This document shows, in pieces, positions 1-10,349 of a DNA stretch of 64,000 bases. Position 1 is the stretch's first letter, and the number at the start of each line of letters is the position of its first letter. The notes under the pieces were generated by a model, which worked only from the letters and a program-made list of their open reading frames with translations, was not told the origin of the DNA and made no database searches. Origin of the DNA: Chamaea fasciata (lineage: Eukaryota; Chordata; Aves; Passeriformes; Sylviidae); assembly GCA_029207755.1 (NCBI GenBank), contig JARCOQ010000002.1:12043156-12107155 (forward strand), given 5' to 3'. A program made the position numbers and the translations under genes.

Positions 1-2
1 GG

Positions 3-755
3 GAACAACTTCTAATGAGTGTGAGAGAGAGATTTGTCCACAGAGACAGAATGCAAGAGCACAGCAATAAAATGCGATGGAAGACCCTTGAAAAAGGAAT
101 CCAACATTTGAGAGAAGTGGCAGTATTGGAAGTACTTTTTGGGAGGACCGGACAGCATGATAATGACCCCGGCAAGGTTAAATGCACAGGGCACATGTTG
201 TGGAATCTGGCAACTCACGGACCATCTCAACATGCCACATTCATCGCAACAATTAATGCCGAGGATAACCGAGAGACAGTGGGTTCTGTTGCCAACAAGC
301 TCAGAAATTATGAAAGTATGATCAGTGACCCAGTGCGGGCTCATGTCTCTGCAGTGGTGAAAGAACTCAAAGTGGAGATGAGAGAAATGAGAGAGAAGAT
401 GAGAAAGAACAGTTCCCATGTAGCACCAGTGCGAGTCACAGGCCCCAGAATCAGAGCCCAACATGCCCCAGCGAGAGAGAGAGGGTACACCCCTCGAGCT
501 GACCTGTGGTTTTATCTGCGGGACCATGGGGAGGACATGAGAGTGTGGCATAGGAAACCCACTTCTGTCCTGGCAGCATGGGTTCATGAACTCAAGGAGA
601 GAAACACTAAGAGAAAGAGTTCCACTAGAATGAAGGTAGCCTCAGTCTCCCATGAGCAAGCTGCCAGGTATTGCGGAGGTGGGAATGCTGTGTCAGATTC
701 CCTCGAAGGAACCTCTACCATGTATGTCAAAGAAGAGAATAATAACCAGTGCTAG
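3..755 (+). pseudogene. gag: ERV-L gag, C-terminal part, open frame
   Basis: This frame is open from the window edge to a TAG at 753-755, so the Met at 15 is internal and not a true start. The product would be part of the virus structural polyprotein. It is basic and rich in Arg, Lys, Glu and Met, with a heptad-like charged stretch around residues 110-135 counted from Met15 that may form a coiled coil. A later segment around residues 160-200 (with DLWFYLRDHGEDMR) resembles the conserved C-terminal region of ERV-L gag as I know that family. I see no clear CCHC zinc knuckle. The protease frame follows in the same reading frame after the single TAG. The open state of this part contrasts with the heavily interrupted pol. 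Confidence 0.7.
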
Positions 756-1150
756 AGAGGCCCTGCCTCTAGCCAGGAAGAGGCACGGGAAAATCGGGTT
801 TTTTGGACTGTGTGGATTCAATGGCCTGGCACATCAGAGCCACAAAAATATGAAGCTTTAGTAGATACTGGGTCGCAGTGTACTCTAATGCCATCGAGAC
901 ATGTGGGGGCAGAACTTATTTCCATTGCCGGCGTGACGGGGGGATCACAGGAATTGACTGTAGTTGAAGCCGAGGTGAGCCTAACTGGGAAGGAGTGGCA
1001 GAAACTTCCGATTGTGACCGGCCCCGAGGCTCCGTGTATTCTGGGCATAGACTTCCTCAGGAATGGATATTATAAAGACCCTAAAGGACTCAGATGGGCT
1101 TTTGGAATAGCTGCTGTGGAGACAGAGAACATTAAGCAGTTAAACACCTT
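756..1150 (+). pseudogene. pro: ERV-L aspartic protease region
   Basis: A retropepsin-like domain is seen in the frame that continues directly from gag. The catalytic motif D-T-G is at 864-872 (context ALVDTGSQC), and the second hydrophobic motif, ILGIDFLRNG, begins near 1038. In the family this enzyme cleaves the Gag-Pol polyprotein as a homodimer. The frame is open from 756 to 1376, so the protease itself is not interrupted, but it lies upstream of a TAG at 1377-1379 that cuts off the polymerase. An ATG at 810 is present but is not likely to be a real start, since retroviral proteases are made as part of a polyprotein. Confidence 0.8.
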
Positions 1151-2233
1151 GCCGGGACTATCAGAGAACCCATCTGCAGTGGGACTCCTGAAGGTAGAAG
1201 AACAACAAGTACCTGTTGCCACCTCGACAGTGCACCGTCGGCAGTATCGGAAAAATCGAGATGCCGTGATTCCCATCCACAAGATGATCCGTGAGCTAGA
1301 GAGCCAAAGGGTGGTCAGCAAAACCCACTCACCCTTCAACAGCCCCATCTGGCCTGTGTGCAAGTCTGATAGAGAATAGAGACTGACTGTAGACTATCGT
1401 GCATTGAATGAAGTGACTCCACCGCTGAGCGCTGCTGTGCCGGACATGCTGGAACTTCAGTACGAGCTGGAGTCCAAGGCAGCGAAGTGGTATGCCACTA
1501 TTGACATTGCTAATGCATTTTTCTCCATTCCTCTAGCTGCAGAATGCAGGCCTCAGTTTGCTTTCACCTGGAGAGGCATGCAGTACACCTAGAACCGGCT
1601 GCCCCAGGGTTGGAAACACAGCCGCACCATCTGCCATGGGCTGATCCAAGCTGCACTAGAGAAGGGTGAGGCTCCAGAACATCTACAGTACATTGATGAC
1701 ATCATTGTGTGGAGGAAGACTGCAGCTGAAATGTTTGAGAAAGGAGAGAGGATCATCCAGATTCTGCTGAAAGCCGAGTTTACCATCAAGAAGAGCAAAG
1801 TCAAGAGACCTGCCAGAGAGATCCAGTTCCTAGAAGAAAAGTGGCAAAATGAACAGCAGCAGATCCCCACTGAGGTCATTGATAAGATCACAGCAATGTC
1901 TCCACCAACCAGCAAAAAGGAAACACAAGCTTTCCTAGAAGCCATAAGTTTTTGGAAGATGCACATTCCTGAGTACAGTCAAATCGTGAGCCCTCTCTAC
2001 CTAGTTACCCACAAGAAGAACGATTTCCACTGGGGCCCTGAACAGCAACAAGCCTTTGCCCAGATCAAGCAAGAGATTGCTCATGCAGTAGCCCTTGGCC
2101 CAATCAATACAGGACCAGATGTGAAGAATGTGCAGCCAGGAACAATGGTTTGTCCTACAGCCTTTAGCAGAAGGTGCCTAGAGAGACCCGAGGCCGACCA
2201 CTGGGATTCTGGAGTTGAAGTTACAGAGGATCT
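1151..2233 (+). pseudogene. pol: ERV-L reverse transcriptase, interrupted
   Basis: Reverse transcriptase fingers, palm and thumb can be followed in one frame. The first palm aspartate is at 1503-1505 (context TIDIANAFFSIPL), the LPQG motif is at 1599-1610, and the YIDD catalytic motif is at 1689-1700. The thumb or connection region reaches about 2130. TAG stops interrupt the frame at 1377-1379 and 1590-1592. A frameshift follows between about 2130 and 2230, after which the reading continues in the next frame. In life the enzyme copies viral RNA to DNA; this copy cannot. Both stops sit where a G-to-A change in a tryptophan codon would make TAG. Confidence 0.9.
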
Positions 2234-3056
2234 GAAGCCAACTACACTCCCACAGAGAAGGAGATCTTGGCCGCCTATGAAGGAGTTCAAGCCGCCTCAG
2301 AAGTGATTGGCACAGAAGCACAACTCCTCTTGGCACCCCGGCTGCCAGTGCTGGAGTAGATGTTTAAAGGAAAACCTCCCTCCACCCACCATGCCACCAA
2401 CGCCACATAGAGCAAATAGACTGCCCTCATCACACAGTGTGCCCGTATTGGAAACCCAAATCGCCCTGGGATTTTGGAGATAATTACAAACTGGCCAGAA
2501 GAAGAAAACTTTAGTCTCACAGACGAAGAAGAGCAAGAACAAGTGACGCGAGCTGAAGAATCTTCTCCGTACAACCAACTGCCAGCAAAAAAACCCACAC
2601 TACGCTCTTTTCACTGACAGTTCCTGTTGCATCGTGAGAATGAACCATAAGTAGAAAGCAGCTGTATAGAGCCCCACACGACAGGTTGCAAAAGCCACTG
2701 AAAAAGAAGAAAAATCAAGTCAACTTGCTAAATTCAAAGTTGTTCAATTAGCCCATGACATTGCTAAAAGAGAAAAGTGGCCTAAGCTCTACTTCTACAC
2801 TGATTCGTAGATGGTAGCCAATGCTCTGTTAGGCTGGCTAAAAAAGTGGAAAAAGGCCAACTAGCAGCATAAGAGAAAACCAATCTGGGCTGCTAATGAA
2901 TAGAAAGACGTTGCCACTCGTATAGAGAAGCTGCCTGTGAAAGTCCGCCATGTAAATGCCCATGTTCCCAAGAGTTAGGCTAATGAGGAACACCGAAACA
3001 ACAAGCAGGTAGATCAGGCTGCCAAGATAGAAGTATCAAAGATAGATTTAAATTAG
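2234..3056 (+). pseudogene. pol: ERV-L connection and RNase H region, many stops
   Basis: The frame picks up at about 2234, carries TAG stops at 2357, 2408 and 2417, and shifts again near an A-run at 2588-2594. From 2601 an RNase H-like domain begins with FTDSS, the usual position of the first catalytic Asp, and a second TDS motif occurs just before the TAG at 2808. Further TAG stops are at 2652, 2667, 2862, 2901, 2976 and 3054. RNase H would degrade the RNA strand of the RNA-DNA hybrid. Every stop in this stretch is TAG and none is TGA or TAA, which is unusual for random decay. GG dinucleotides look scarce by eye between 2581 and 3060. Confidence 0.8.
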
Positions 3057-3965
3057 CAAGAGAAGAAAGAGTTGTTCCTAGCTCGATAGGCCCATGATGC
3101 CTCGGGTCATCAAGGCAAAAATGCCACCTATAAGTGGGCCCAAGACCGAGGAGTGGATTTAACCATGAACAGTATTTCTCAAGTTGTCCATGACTGTGAG
3201 ACATGTGCTGCAATCAAGCGAGCCAAGCAGATGAAGCCCTTATGGTATAGTAAGCAGTGGTCCAAATATAAATATGGAGAAGCCTGGCAGATTGACTACA
3301 TCACCCTTCCCCAAACCCGCCAGGGCAAGCCCTATGTGTTAACCATAGTGGAAGCCACCACTGGATGGTTAGAGACCTACCCTGTGCCTCATGCTACTGC
3401 CCAGAACACCGCCCTAGAAAAACAAGCCTAGAAAAACAGCCTAGAAAACACCAGCCTAGAAAAACAAGTCCTGTGAAGACATGGCACCCCTGAGAGAACT
3501 GAATCAGACAATGAAACCCATTTCAAGAATAGTCTTATAAGCACCTGGGCTAGAGAACATGGCATTGAGTAAGTGTACCATATTCCTTATCATGCACCAG
3601 CGACCGGAAAAGTTGAACGGTGCAATAGCCTGCTTAAAACTACCTTAAAGGCACTGAGTGAGAGAACCTTCAAGAATTGAAATATTCATTTAGCAAAGGC
3701 CACCTGGTTAGTGAACACTCGAAGTTCCACCAACCGAGCAAGTCCTGCCCAATCTAAACCCTTGCAAATGACAAAGAAAGATAAAGTTCCAGTGATACAC
3801 ATGAGAGGCATGCTGAAAAAAACTGTTTAGATTAATCCTGCCTCCAGCAAAGACAATCCCATCCGTAGGGTTGTCTTTGCTCAGAGACCAGGTTGCACCT
3901 GGTGAGTGATGCAAAAAGATGAAGAGACCCGATGCATACCTCAAAGAGACCTTGTTTTGAGGTGA
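3057..3965 (+). pseudogene. pol: ERV-L integrase, interrupted
   Basis: The integrase zinc-binding module shows His at 3093 and 3108 and a CETC pair with Cys at 3195 and 3204. The catalytic triad is still visible: Asp at 3294-3296 (WQIDYI), Asp at 3507-3509 (ESDNE) and Glu at 3615-3617 (KVER), which gives the canonical D,D(35)E spacing. The enzyme would join viral DNA to the host chromosome. Stops lie at 3087 (TAG), 3429 (TAG), 3474 (TGA), 3570 (TAA), 3678 (TGA), 3828 (TAG) and 3903 (TGA). A short tandem duplication at about 3412-3470 separates the first two catalytic residues. The C-terminal region ends about 130 bases before the LTR with no room for env. Confidence 0.88.
3412..3470 (+). repeat. 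Short imperfect tandem repeat inside integrase
   Basis: A unit containing CCTAGAAAAACA is present about four times with small changes. It contributes one in-frame TAG (3429-3431) and lengthens the spacing between the first and second catalytic aspartates. It looks like a local slippage duplication after or during reverse transcription. Confidence 0.75.
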
Positions 3966-4095
3966 ACTACCAATGACAATGTAGTTGTATCCATATTTGC
4001 ATGTATTTATATATACATATATATATATATTTTTTTTTTAACAGTTTAAACTAAATGTAATATGTTAGTACGAAAAAAAAATTCGGAATAGATAA
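3966..4095 (+). other. Untranslated segment between integrase and 3' LTR
   Basis: About 130 bases, rich in A and T, with a TA-dinucleotide tract followed by a T-run around 4005-4040 and an A-run at 4074-4081. A polypurine tract should sit directly before the LTR, but only a broken purine stretch is visible here. No env frame is present. Confidence 0.6.
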
Positions 4096-4672
4096 TGTTG
4101 GGGGTTAGGTTTGTTCCTTCTTTCTCTAAAGAATTTTTTTCCCCATAAGTTACCAAGGAGACCAAGTGTTGGATACTTGAGAGTACTTAATTGAAACAAA
4201 GAAGTAGACAAAGTTAGAAAAGGGAGATAATGCAGGTAAAAGACAAAGCTTGAGGCAGCTGAGGGCTCTTCTTTTTCCAGTGTTCGGCTGTTGCTGGCTG
4301 GAAGAGTTTCACTGTGGCCAAAGGAATCCAGTCCTGGGAAATCTACTATCACCGGTTCGGCCTGAATCCTGAGTTTTCTCTGCCACCACCCGGAGCTGGC
4401 CCGGCCCTGCCTCGCCTTCGGCTTCTTCAGCGCTGCTCCTCTTGCTACAGTGTGACCCTGCACCCCCTGTGCTGCCGGGACATCCTGCCCCTGCCTGCCG
4501 GGACACCCTGCCATCCCAGCTACCAGCCCGGGACTTTTCCACTGTTTCAGCTTGGCGCTCTGAGAATCCTGCAGAGACACCAAAACCAAACTGCCCTGGG
4601 TTTTGTGAAACAAAGCCCTCAAAGTTCTTAGTACTGTTTTCGTTTGTTATTAATGCTGTAGTTGTTTAGTGT

Positions 4673-4704
<32 letters not shown>

Positions 4705-4904
4705 TTGTTTGCTTTGTAATACATACTAGTAAAGAACTGCTATTCCTATTTCCCAAATCTTTGCCTAAGAGCCTCTGATTGTAAATTTATAATTGAAAAA
4801 GAAAAATAATGGGTAGAGGGGGGAGTTTACACTCTCCATTCCAAAGAAAACTCCAGTTGTTTTTTTTATTACCTGGCAAATGCCTGTCTTCCCAAACCAA
4901 GACA
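4096..4904 (+). repeat. 3' LTR of the ERV-L provirus
   Basis: This LTR begins TGTTGGGGG and ends CCAAGACA, giving the usual TG...CA ends. It aligns along its whole length to the solo LTR at 12615-13472, which defines both borders. It contains a T-run at about 4672-4694 and a GC-rich centre at 4385-4520. Compared with the solo LTR it carries many A residues where the other has G, mostly where G is followed by G or A. It lacks a short GA-rich block that the solo copy has near 12810. In a live virus the LTR would hold the promoter and polyadenylation signal; I could not place either with confidence. Confidence 0.92.
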
Positions 4905-5165
4905 GTCCCCTCCTAGGCTCCTGTCCAGACTCAGCCTAGTGGCCTTTTGGGGCTGGTGGATGCTGGCTTGGACAGACAGCCTTGGTGTCGTGGGACCACT
5001 GTCCGGCAGGACCCAAACACTGCTGCATTTTCAACACCTTTCTCTGCTCAGCACTGTGAGGGCTGCGGTGGGGAAATTAACTCCATCTCAGCCAAACCTT
5101 CAGAGATGTCTCGTTTTGTTTCACATAATACAAAGCAATGCCTAGAGTACAGCCAGTAGAGGTTT
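4905..5165 (+). repeat. Possible fragment of another avian LTR next to the provirus
   Basis: GC-richer sequence directly beyond the provirus. The part around 5012-5098 (ending near AACTCCATCTCAGCCAAACC) resembles the 3' end of LTRs common in bird genomes. This is recognition from memory, with no second copy in the window to compare. Confidence 0.35.
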
Positions 5166-5565
5166 TCTCATCTAAAGCTCAAACTTTGACTCTGCCTTGG
5201 AGTATTTAGGGGAGAAGATTTGCCTTAAATTAAAATTCATTACCCCTCCCCATTAAATTAACAAAGATTTATTCCCAAGTTCTTCCGTAGACAGTGTTAT
5301 GCAAGAAACACTAATGTGATGGCAGTGCTTTGCTGTGGTTTTTTCTTTAATTTTTCCTTCTTGAAGGTGATGTCCTGACTGCTGTGCTGAGTAAGGAGGA
5401 AATTGTGCTAAGTGAGAACCACAGGGAAGGATGACTTGATGCCCAGAGCTTGATCACTACTTTTACTGACAGAAATCAACAGGATCTAACATCTACCACC
5501 ACAAAGTTGTAGCAAATGCCTTTTGGTTAGGGGAATATTCACATATTCCTAAAATGGTAATATTA

Positions 5566-5596
<31 letters not shown>

Positions 5597-8120
5597 AGGC
5601 AAAATATATTTGGAAATGCACAATCAACATGGCATTAGAGCATAAAAAATTTCAGTTGCATCACATTTTGTCTTTAAATTTGTTTTTATTTCCACAGTGC
5701 CTAAAAATTAGGAAATAAAGAGAATTTAAACTAGTAAATGATTCACTGATACAAAGACTACTCAGAAGATAATACAGTAATTTTGCTGATGTCAGATCTG
5801 AGCTTGTATTGTTATTTAAGAAACACTGGAAAGAGTTGAAAACAGGCAGTTATTTCAGTTTTTTTCCTTGGGTATCCGTCAGTTTTGTTGGTGTGTTTGA
5901 AGTCGATGTACAGAGACCACAGGAAATGAAACTCTTAAATAGGAAATTTATTGCCAAAGAATGCTGTTTATGCAAGTATCTGCCATGTAGTAGAAGAGTA
6001 ATTATTATCTATAGTTACAACTTTTTATTTTTTTTTTAACACTATCTATAAATTTGTGTTCCCTCTGTGCTCTTTTAGTAGATTCTTTTCTAATTAACAT
6101 GGAGTAGCCTGATTGAAATGGCCGTTTACTCCAGTATGAAGTAATTAGGACTGAACTGTATAAGAAACAGAGGTTGTTCAGCTTCTGGGCCTCTGGGCAT
6201 GTAGAAGGGTGAGCAAGAAGCTGAGCTTTTCTGCCACTCAGTTCTTTCAGAAGAATGCCTAAGAGAATCACAGTCTTTCAGTTCCACTCACCCATGCAGC
6301 ATTTTCCAAAGCTTCCAGGACTTTCCTGTGATTCCTGGAATCCAACAGGTTGTTTTCCCCAATCTTATGTAAACAGGAGCTCTCTTCCTGGTCTGGCATA
6401 AAATCTGCCTTCTGGACATCACAAATTTAATTCCTCCTAAAATATAAAGTTGTCTGTAGTACCACTTGGTTCAGAAAAGAAACGGATTTATTATTTAAAA
6501 ACAAAACAAAACAACTCCCCCCAAACCAGAGATCTGTACATAGATATGCTGTTGCTTCTTAGAATAGTATTTTTTTAAAAAAAAGGTCAAAAATGCCAAA
6601 ATTAAAGAAAAAACACAAAAAGGTGTTAACAGCTTTCAACTTTGCTATTTTCATCCTTAGAAAGAGACAACTAAATTTCTTCTTTGAAAAAAATGGAAAC
6701 AGAACCAATGTCATTGCTGATCTTACAAGAGATGTTTGTCTTTTTATTTTCTTTGAAATGGTGTATTTTTATAAAGGTGATTTTATTTTCTTAGGGCACT
6801 GAGGCAAGGTGTAAGAAGGTATTTAGTTGCTGTTTGTCTGCCTTGTCACCCTAGTTTCATATTTTTCTCTGATATTTATTCATATGTGCTTGAACAAAGG
6901 GTTTATGATCTAATCTCAGAAAATAGGATGAATCCTTTCTAGTTTTCTAAACTGTTTTATTGCTGACCCATTTAGTATTTTCTGTTAAGGGAAAAGGTAT
7001 TAAAAACATCTAGACTGAACACCCAAAAGTGTAAGTAAATTTATAAACTCTGAATATATTCTGCTTTATTGTAAGCATTCTGCCATTATTTGATTTTTAC
7101 ATAGTTCAAATATTGGTCTCCATAATCAACACAACCACATTTTAATTGGATATATATTTTTGTACTTACTTAAATATACATATAACTTAGCTAAAAGGTT
7201 TCAGTACTTAGATCAACATATTTAGCTGAAAAAAAAAGAGGCAACAGCTTGTGGTTTTGCTTTTAATAACTGAAACTACTTCTATAAATGCTCATAAAAG
7301 TAACATTTAATCTCTTGAAGTGGCCCAAAAATATTGGAAAGATCACTGTTCCCCAGTAAAATTAAATTTTAGAATCTTTTCACAACACTCAGACTGTTAA
7401 TTGTGTTAAAGTACATGCAGTAAATGGTTATGGTGTGCTATTTTTTTTTTATCGAAGACTAAGTGGAGTTTAAATTATCCCTTCAGACAGATAGCTTTGT
7501 TATATTTTATTATGTTTTTATATAAATCTCAGTAATTCTGTTTCTAAGGTGAAGATAAAGAAATTTTTATCTGTTTAGAATGTTACAAAGAAACCGATTC
7601 CTGCATATATTTAAATGACAGTAAACGAGGCATTGCAGAATCTCAGCAAAAAGTCAAGTGCTTGGTGACTCTGAGTACAGCTTAGCTCGAAACTATACTC
7701 ATACCCTCTAGTTTTTGAAAGATGAAGGTGTTTAAGACAGGTCAGTGCCTGCAAAGGTCTTTCAAGCGACACTGTGGTCAAGGCAGACACCTGAAAAGCA
7801 GAACACCTGTGTGAAGGCCCATTTCTCTTCCTGTTTCAGCTCAGCACTTGATCCCTCACTAATGCTCATGACTGGTGACTTCCCAGGCTGTGGTTTTTCT
7901 GAGACAAGTCTCTTCCAATCTCAAGTCTGGAGAATATTTGCCTGTATTTACTGACATTGAAGAGTTGTACTCCAGCCTTCTCTTGCTCAGGTCTATCCCT
8001 GAAATATAGACCTTAATAGCCAAGAAAATGTCTCTCCTTTTGTCCTTATGTAGCTGCTCAGAAGGGAACAGCTTTAAAGATGATAGAAAAAGAAAGGTGT
8101 CTGTGTTGTAGCAAAAGAGG
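5166..8120. other. AT-rich DNA without recognisable gene
   Basis: No exon or known repeat was recognised apart from a (TA)n tract near 5570 and scattered A/T runs. Open frames here are short and of random composition. Confidence 0.6.
5570..5596. repeat. (TA)n dinucleotide repeat
   Basis: About 13 perfect TA units, self-complementary, in AT-rich surroundings. Confidence 0.95.
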
Positions 8121-8124
8121 CACC

Positions 8125-8166
8125 TGAAGTGGAGAGCTGGACTCAATCTCTTACAAGGTCCTCCAC
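8125..8166 (+). repeat. Possible CR1 3'-end scrap
   Basis: The pattern 'GGAGAGCTGGACTCAATCTC' followed by 'AAGGTCCTCCACCC' resembles the last part of CR1 elements. It is very short and degraded. Confidence 0.3.
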
Positions 8167-8229
8167 CCATTTGTGTTCATATAGCTGTGCTCCAAGGCTG
8201 TGTCAAAAATAACTGATAATCAAAAAGTA

Positions 8230-9235
8230 TTGATAATGTGTTTCCAAGTAGCTGGCAAGAGGTCATTCAATGACTTCCTCCAGGTACTTTCCCATAGTGA
8301 TGTCCTCCAGCTCGGAGCACAGGTCTGGGATGCCACCGTGTTGTGATCCACAGAGAGATGCCTCTGCCTGGATTAAGGTGCAAACAGGGCCATATCCTGA
8401 AGTCAGCAGTATGGTTTTAATTTAACAGGAAATGTGAGGGGGGGGGGGGGAGGGGAAGGAAGGAAAAGGAGAAGGGGGACAGGGACAGAAAAAGAGTGAC
8501 AAAGAGACTCTCTGGATCCTGACAGCATCCAATTAGTCCCTTTCCTCTGGTGTTCTTGGAGGGTCCTTTGAACACAGTGTTCAGTGGGTTAACACATCCA
8601 GGTATCTGTGGGAATCCCATGGGAGGCAGGCAAGTTTTACACTGTCTTCTGCAACAGACTCTGAATCTGTTGCAACACTTGTGGATCACATGCAGTCCTC
8701 TGGTGAAAGGCCTCAGCAGTGAGTAGGGGGCAGTTCTTTGGGAGTCTTTGATGGCTTATTACACTTTCTTAGACATGACAACTGCTTCCCATGTGAATAT
8801 TCAGGATGAATGTGACCTTCTGGCAGAAGAGACAGTTTGTGTAAGGGAGGACTTGGCAGGGTCTGCTTCTTTATTTGGCTTTTAGCCCCTGGTGAAGGAT
8901 GTTCATCCACTCTTTACCAGAGGTTTTGCCATCACATCATCAAAAACTCTCTTTCTCCCCATCAGCTGAGGGGGAGACTGTGTGTAAATCTGGCCTCAGC
9001 AAATAAATCTGGGGGTTGTGGCCTCTCCCCAAATCCCAGACAGAGTTGGTTTTCAGCACAGCTGCTGAGTTTGGCTTTCCTTGTGGACACATTCTTCTCC
9101 CTCATCCTTGTTTATTTCTCCCTAGAGGAATGGCCAAGCACGGCACATGCGAATGTGGAAGGTGTCACATGGCTTGAGGAACAGAGAAAGAGGAGAAAGG
9201 AAGTGAGCTTTTCTTCTTTTCCACAGTAGCAGATT
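8230..9235. other. GC-richer unexplained block
   Basis: About 1 kb that differs in composition from its flanks and holds a 13-G run at 8438-8450 followed by GGA-rich sequence. Open frames of 90 to 130 codons exist on both strands (for example 8837-9229 plus and 8417-8689 minus), but none shows a recognisable domain or convincing exon borders. An old LTR or other retroelement is the simplest explanation; I cannot name it. Confidence 0.35.
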
Positions 9236-10349
9236 CCTAGCTTTTTTAAAGTTGTAGTTTGATTCAGCCATAACATGAAACAGCACAGCTGACTTTTTCC
9301 TTCTTTAAAACCAGTTGACTTTTTCCTTCTTTAGCACCATTAGGCTGCTCTCCACAAAGGAGGTTTAGAGAGACATAGGCTTCTGATATTCTCCTACATT
9401 CTTAGCAGGTGTTCATCATAGATACCTTTTGCAGGAAGTTTTCGATATTATTAAAGAAACTATAGTTTCAGACAAAACCTGCATCTTGCAATGAATTGCT
9501 TGATATTTGAAGAGACTTTAAATAAATATCCCACCAAATCAGCCTCATTTAGTCAATAGTGTCCAAAGTCAGCCATCCACAAGCTAAACTATCAGCATAT
9601 TTATGATAGTTTTATAGCTAAACAAAAAATTGATTCAAATTTTTTTTCCCTTTGCTTCTCTTTTCTTTTAATATTAAATATTAAACCTTAAAAATTAGGT
9701 CTAAATATTAAATATTCCAAGGTCTGCCTTGCTGTCATTTCAGGTAAGGTCAAAAAGAAGTGTATGACTACTTCAAAATCAGAGATTGCATTTGTTGCAC
9801 TAATCACAAGTGCAATCAAGCACCACCACTTAAGTTCTGCACGTATAGACTTCCATGCTACTTTCCTTGAATATTAGATTAAAAGCTGTTTTTCATTTTA
9901 CTTATATCAGCCAGATAGGAGGTAAACCAAGCACAGATGAAACTATAAACAATTCTGATAGGTGAATTTTGAACATTGTGAATTCCTGGTTAATTTCTTT
10001 TTCTGTGTTTTAGGAATTAAATTTATGGAAAAGTTAACAGATCCCAGAAGTATCTATACTGTTTTGCTTATTTTTAATCTTTTTTTTTTTTTTTTTTAAT
10101 TTTTATGAACATGGAGATGACTTTATCAGATTGTGAACTTTTTTACCTCAGCTGGTGCCATGGTTATAACCTAGGGAATAGATATTAAGCAGATTAAACA
10201 TCTCAAACTATTTTCCACAATGTGACATCATAAAGAAAAACTTCTTTACTGCATAGACCTGAAAATACAAAATCATGTGTCTATAAAAGATTTTTTCTGG
10301 ATTTTTTTTTGTCTGGTTGGTGACTCTGAGTACAGTTGTTTTTTATAGC
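9236..10349. other. AT-rich DNA without recognisable gene
   Basis: It holds an 18-bp direct duplication (TGACTTTTTCCTTCTTTA at 9290-9307 and 9316-9333), ATTAAATATT-rich sequence near 9670-9715 and a T-run at 10079-10097. Nothing else was recognised. Confidence 0.6.

Larger units (their letters stand above)
1..4904 (+). mobile_element. ERV-L type endogenous retrovirus, 3' part (partial gag, pro, pol, 3' LTR)
   Basis: A degraded provirus runs in from the left window edge and ends with its 3' LTR. The order seen is gag tail, aspartic protease (DTG), reverse transcriptase (YIDD), RNase H, integrase (zinc HHCC, then D,D(35)E) and LTR. Only about 130 bases separate the end of integrase from the LTR, so there is no env, which is usual for the ERV-L class. 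The related solo LTR at 12615-13472 is flanked by a 5-bp duplication, as expected for this class. Many in-frame stops and two frameshifts show that it encodes no working protein. The 5' LTR, primer binding site and gag start lie outside the window. Class assignment is by general family knowledge and needs a library match. Confidence 0.9.

Noticed and set aside
4072..4095. A-run before the 3' LTR as an edited polypurine tract
   Set aside because: The stretch is broken by pyrimidines, and no second copy with internal sequence is available to compare.
4309..4631. Overlapping frames in the GC-rich LTR centre, repeated at 12848-13318
   Set aside because: Both sets fall in the two copies of the same LTR. 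Frames are conserved only because the LTR is, and each copy has indels.
8837..9229. 130-codon frame as a possible exon
   Set aside because: No recognisable domain and no convincing splice sites or partner exons; the whole kilobase is of unknown origin.
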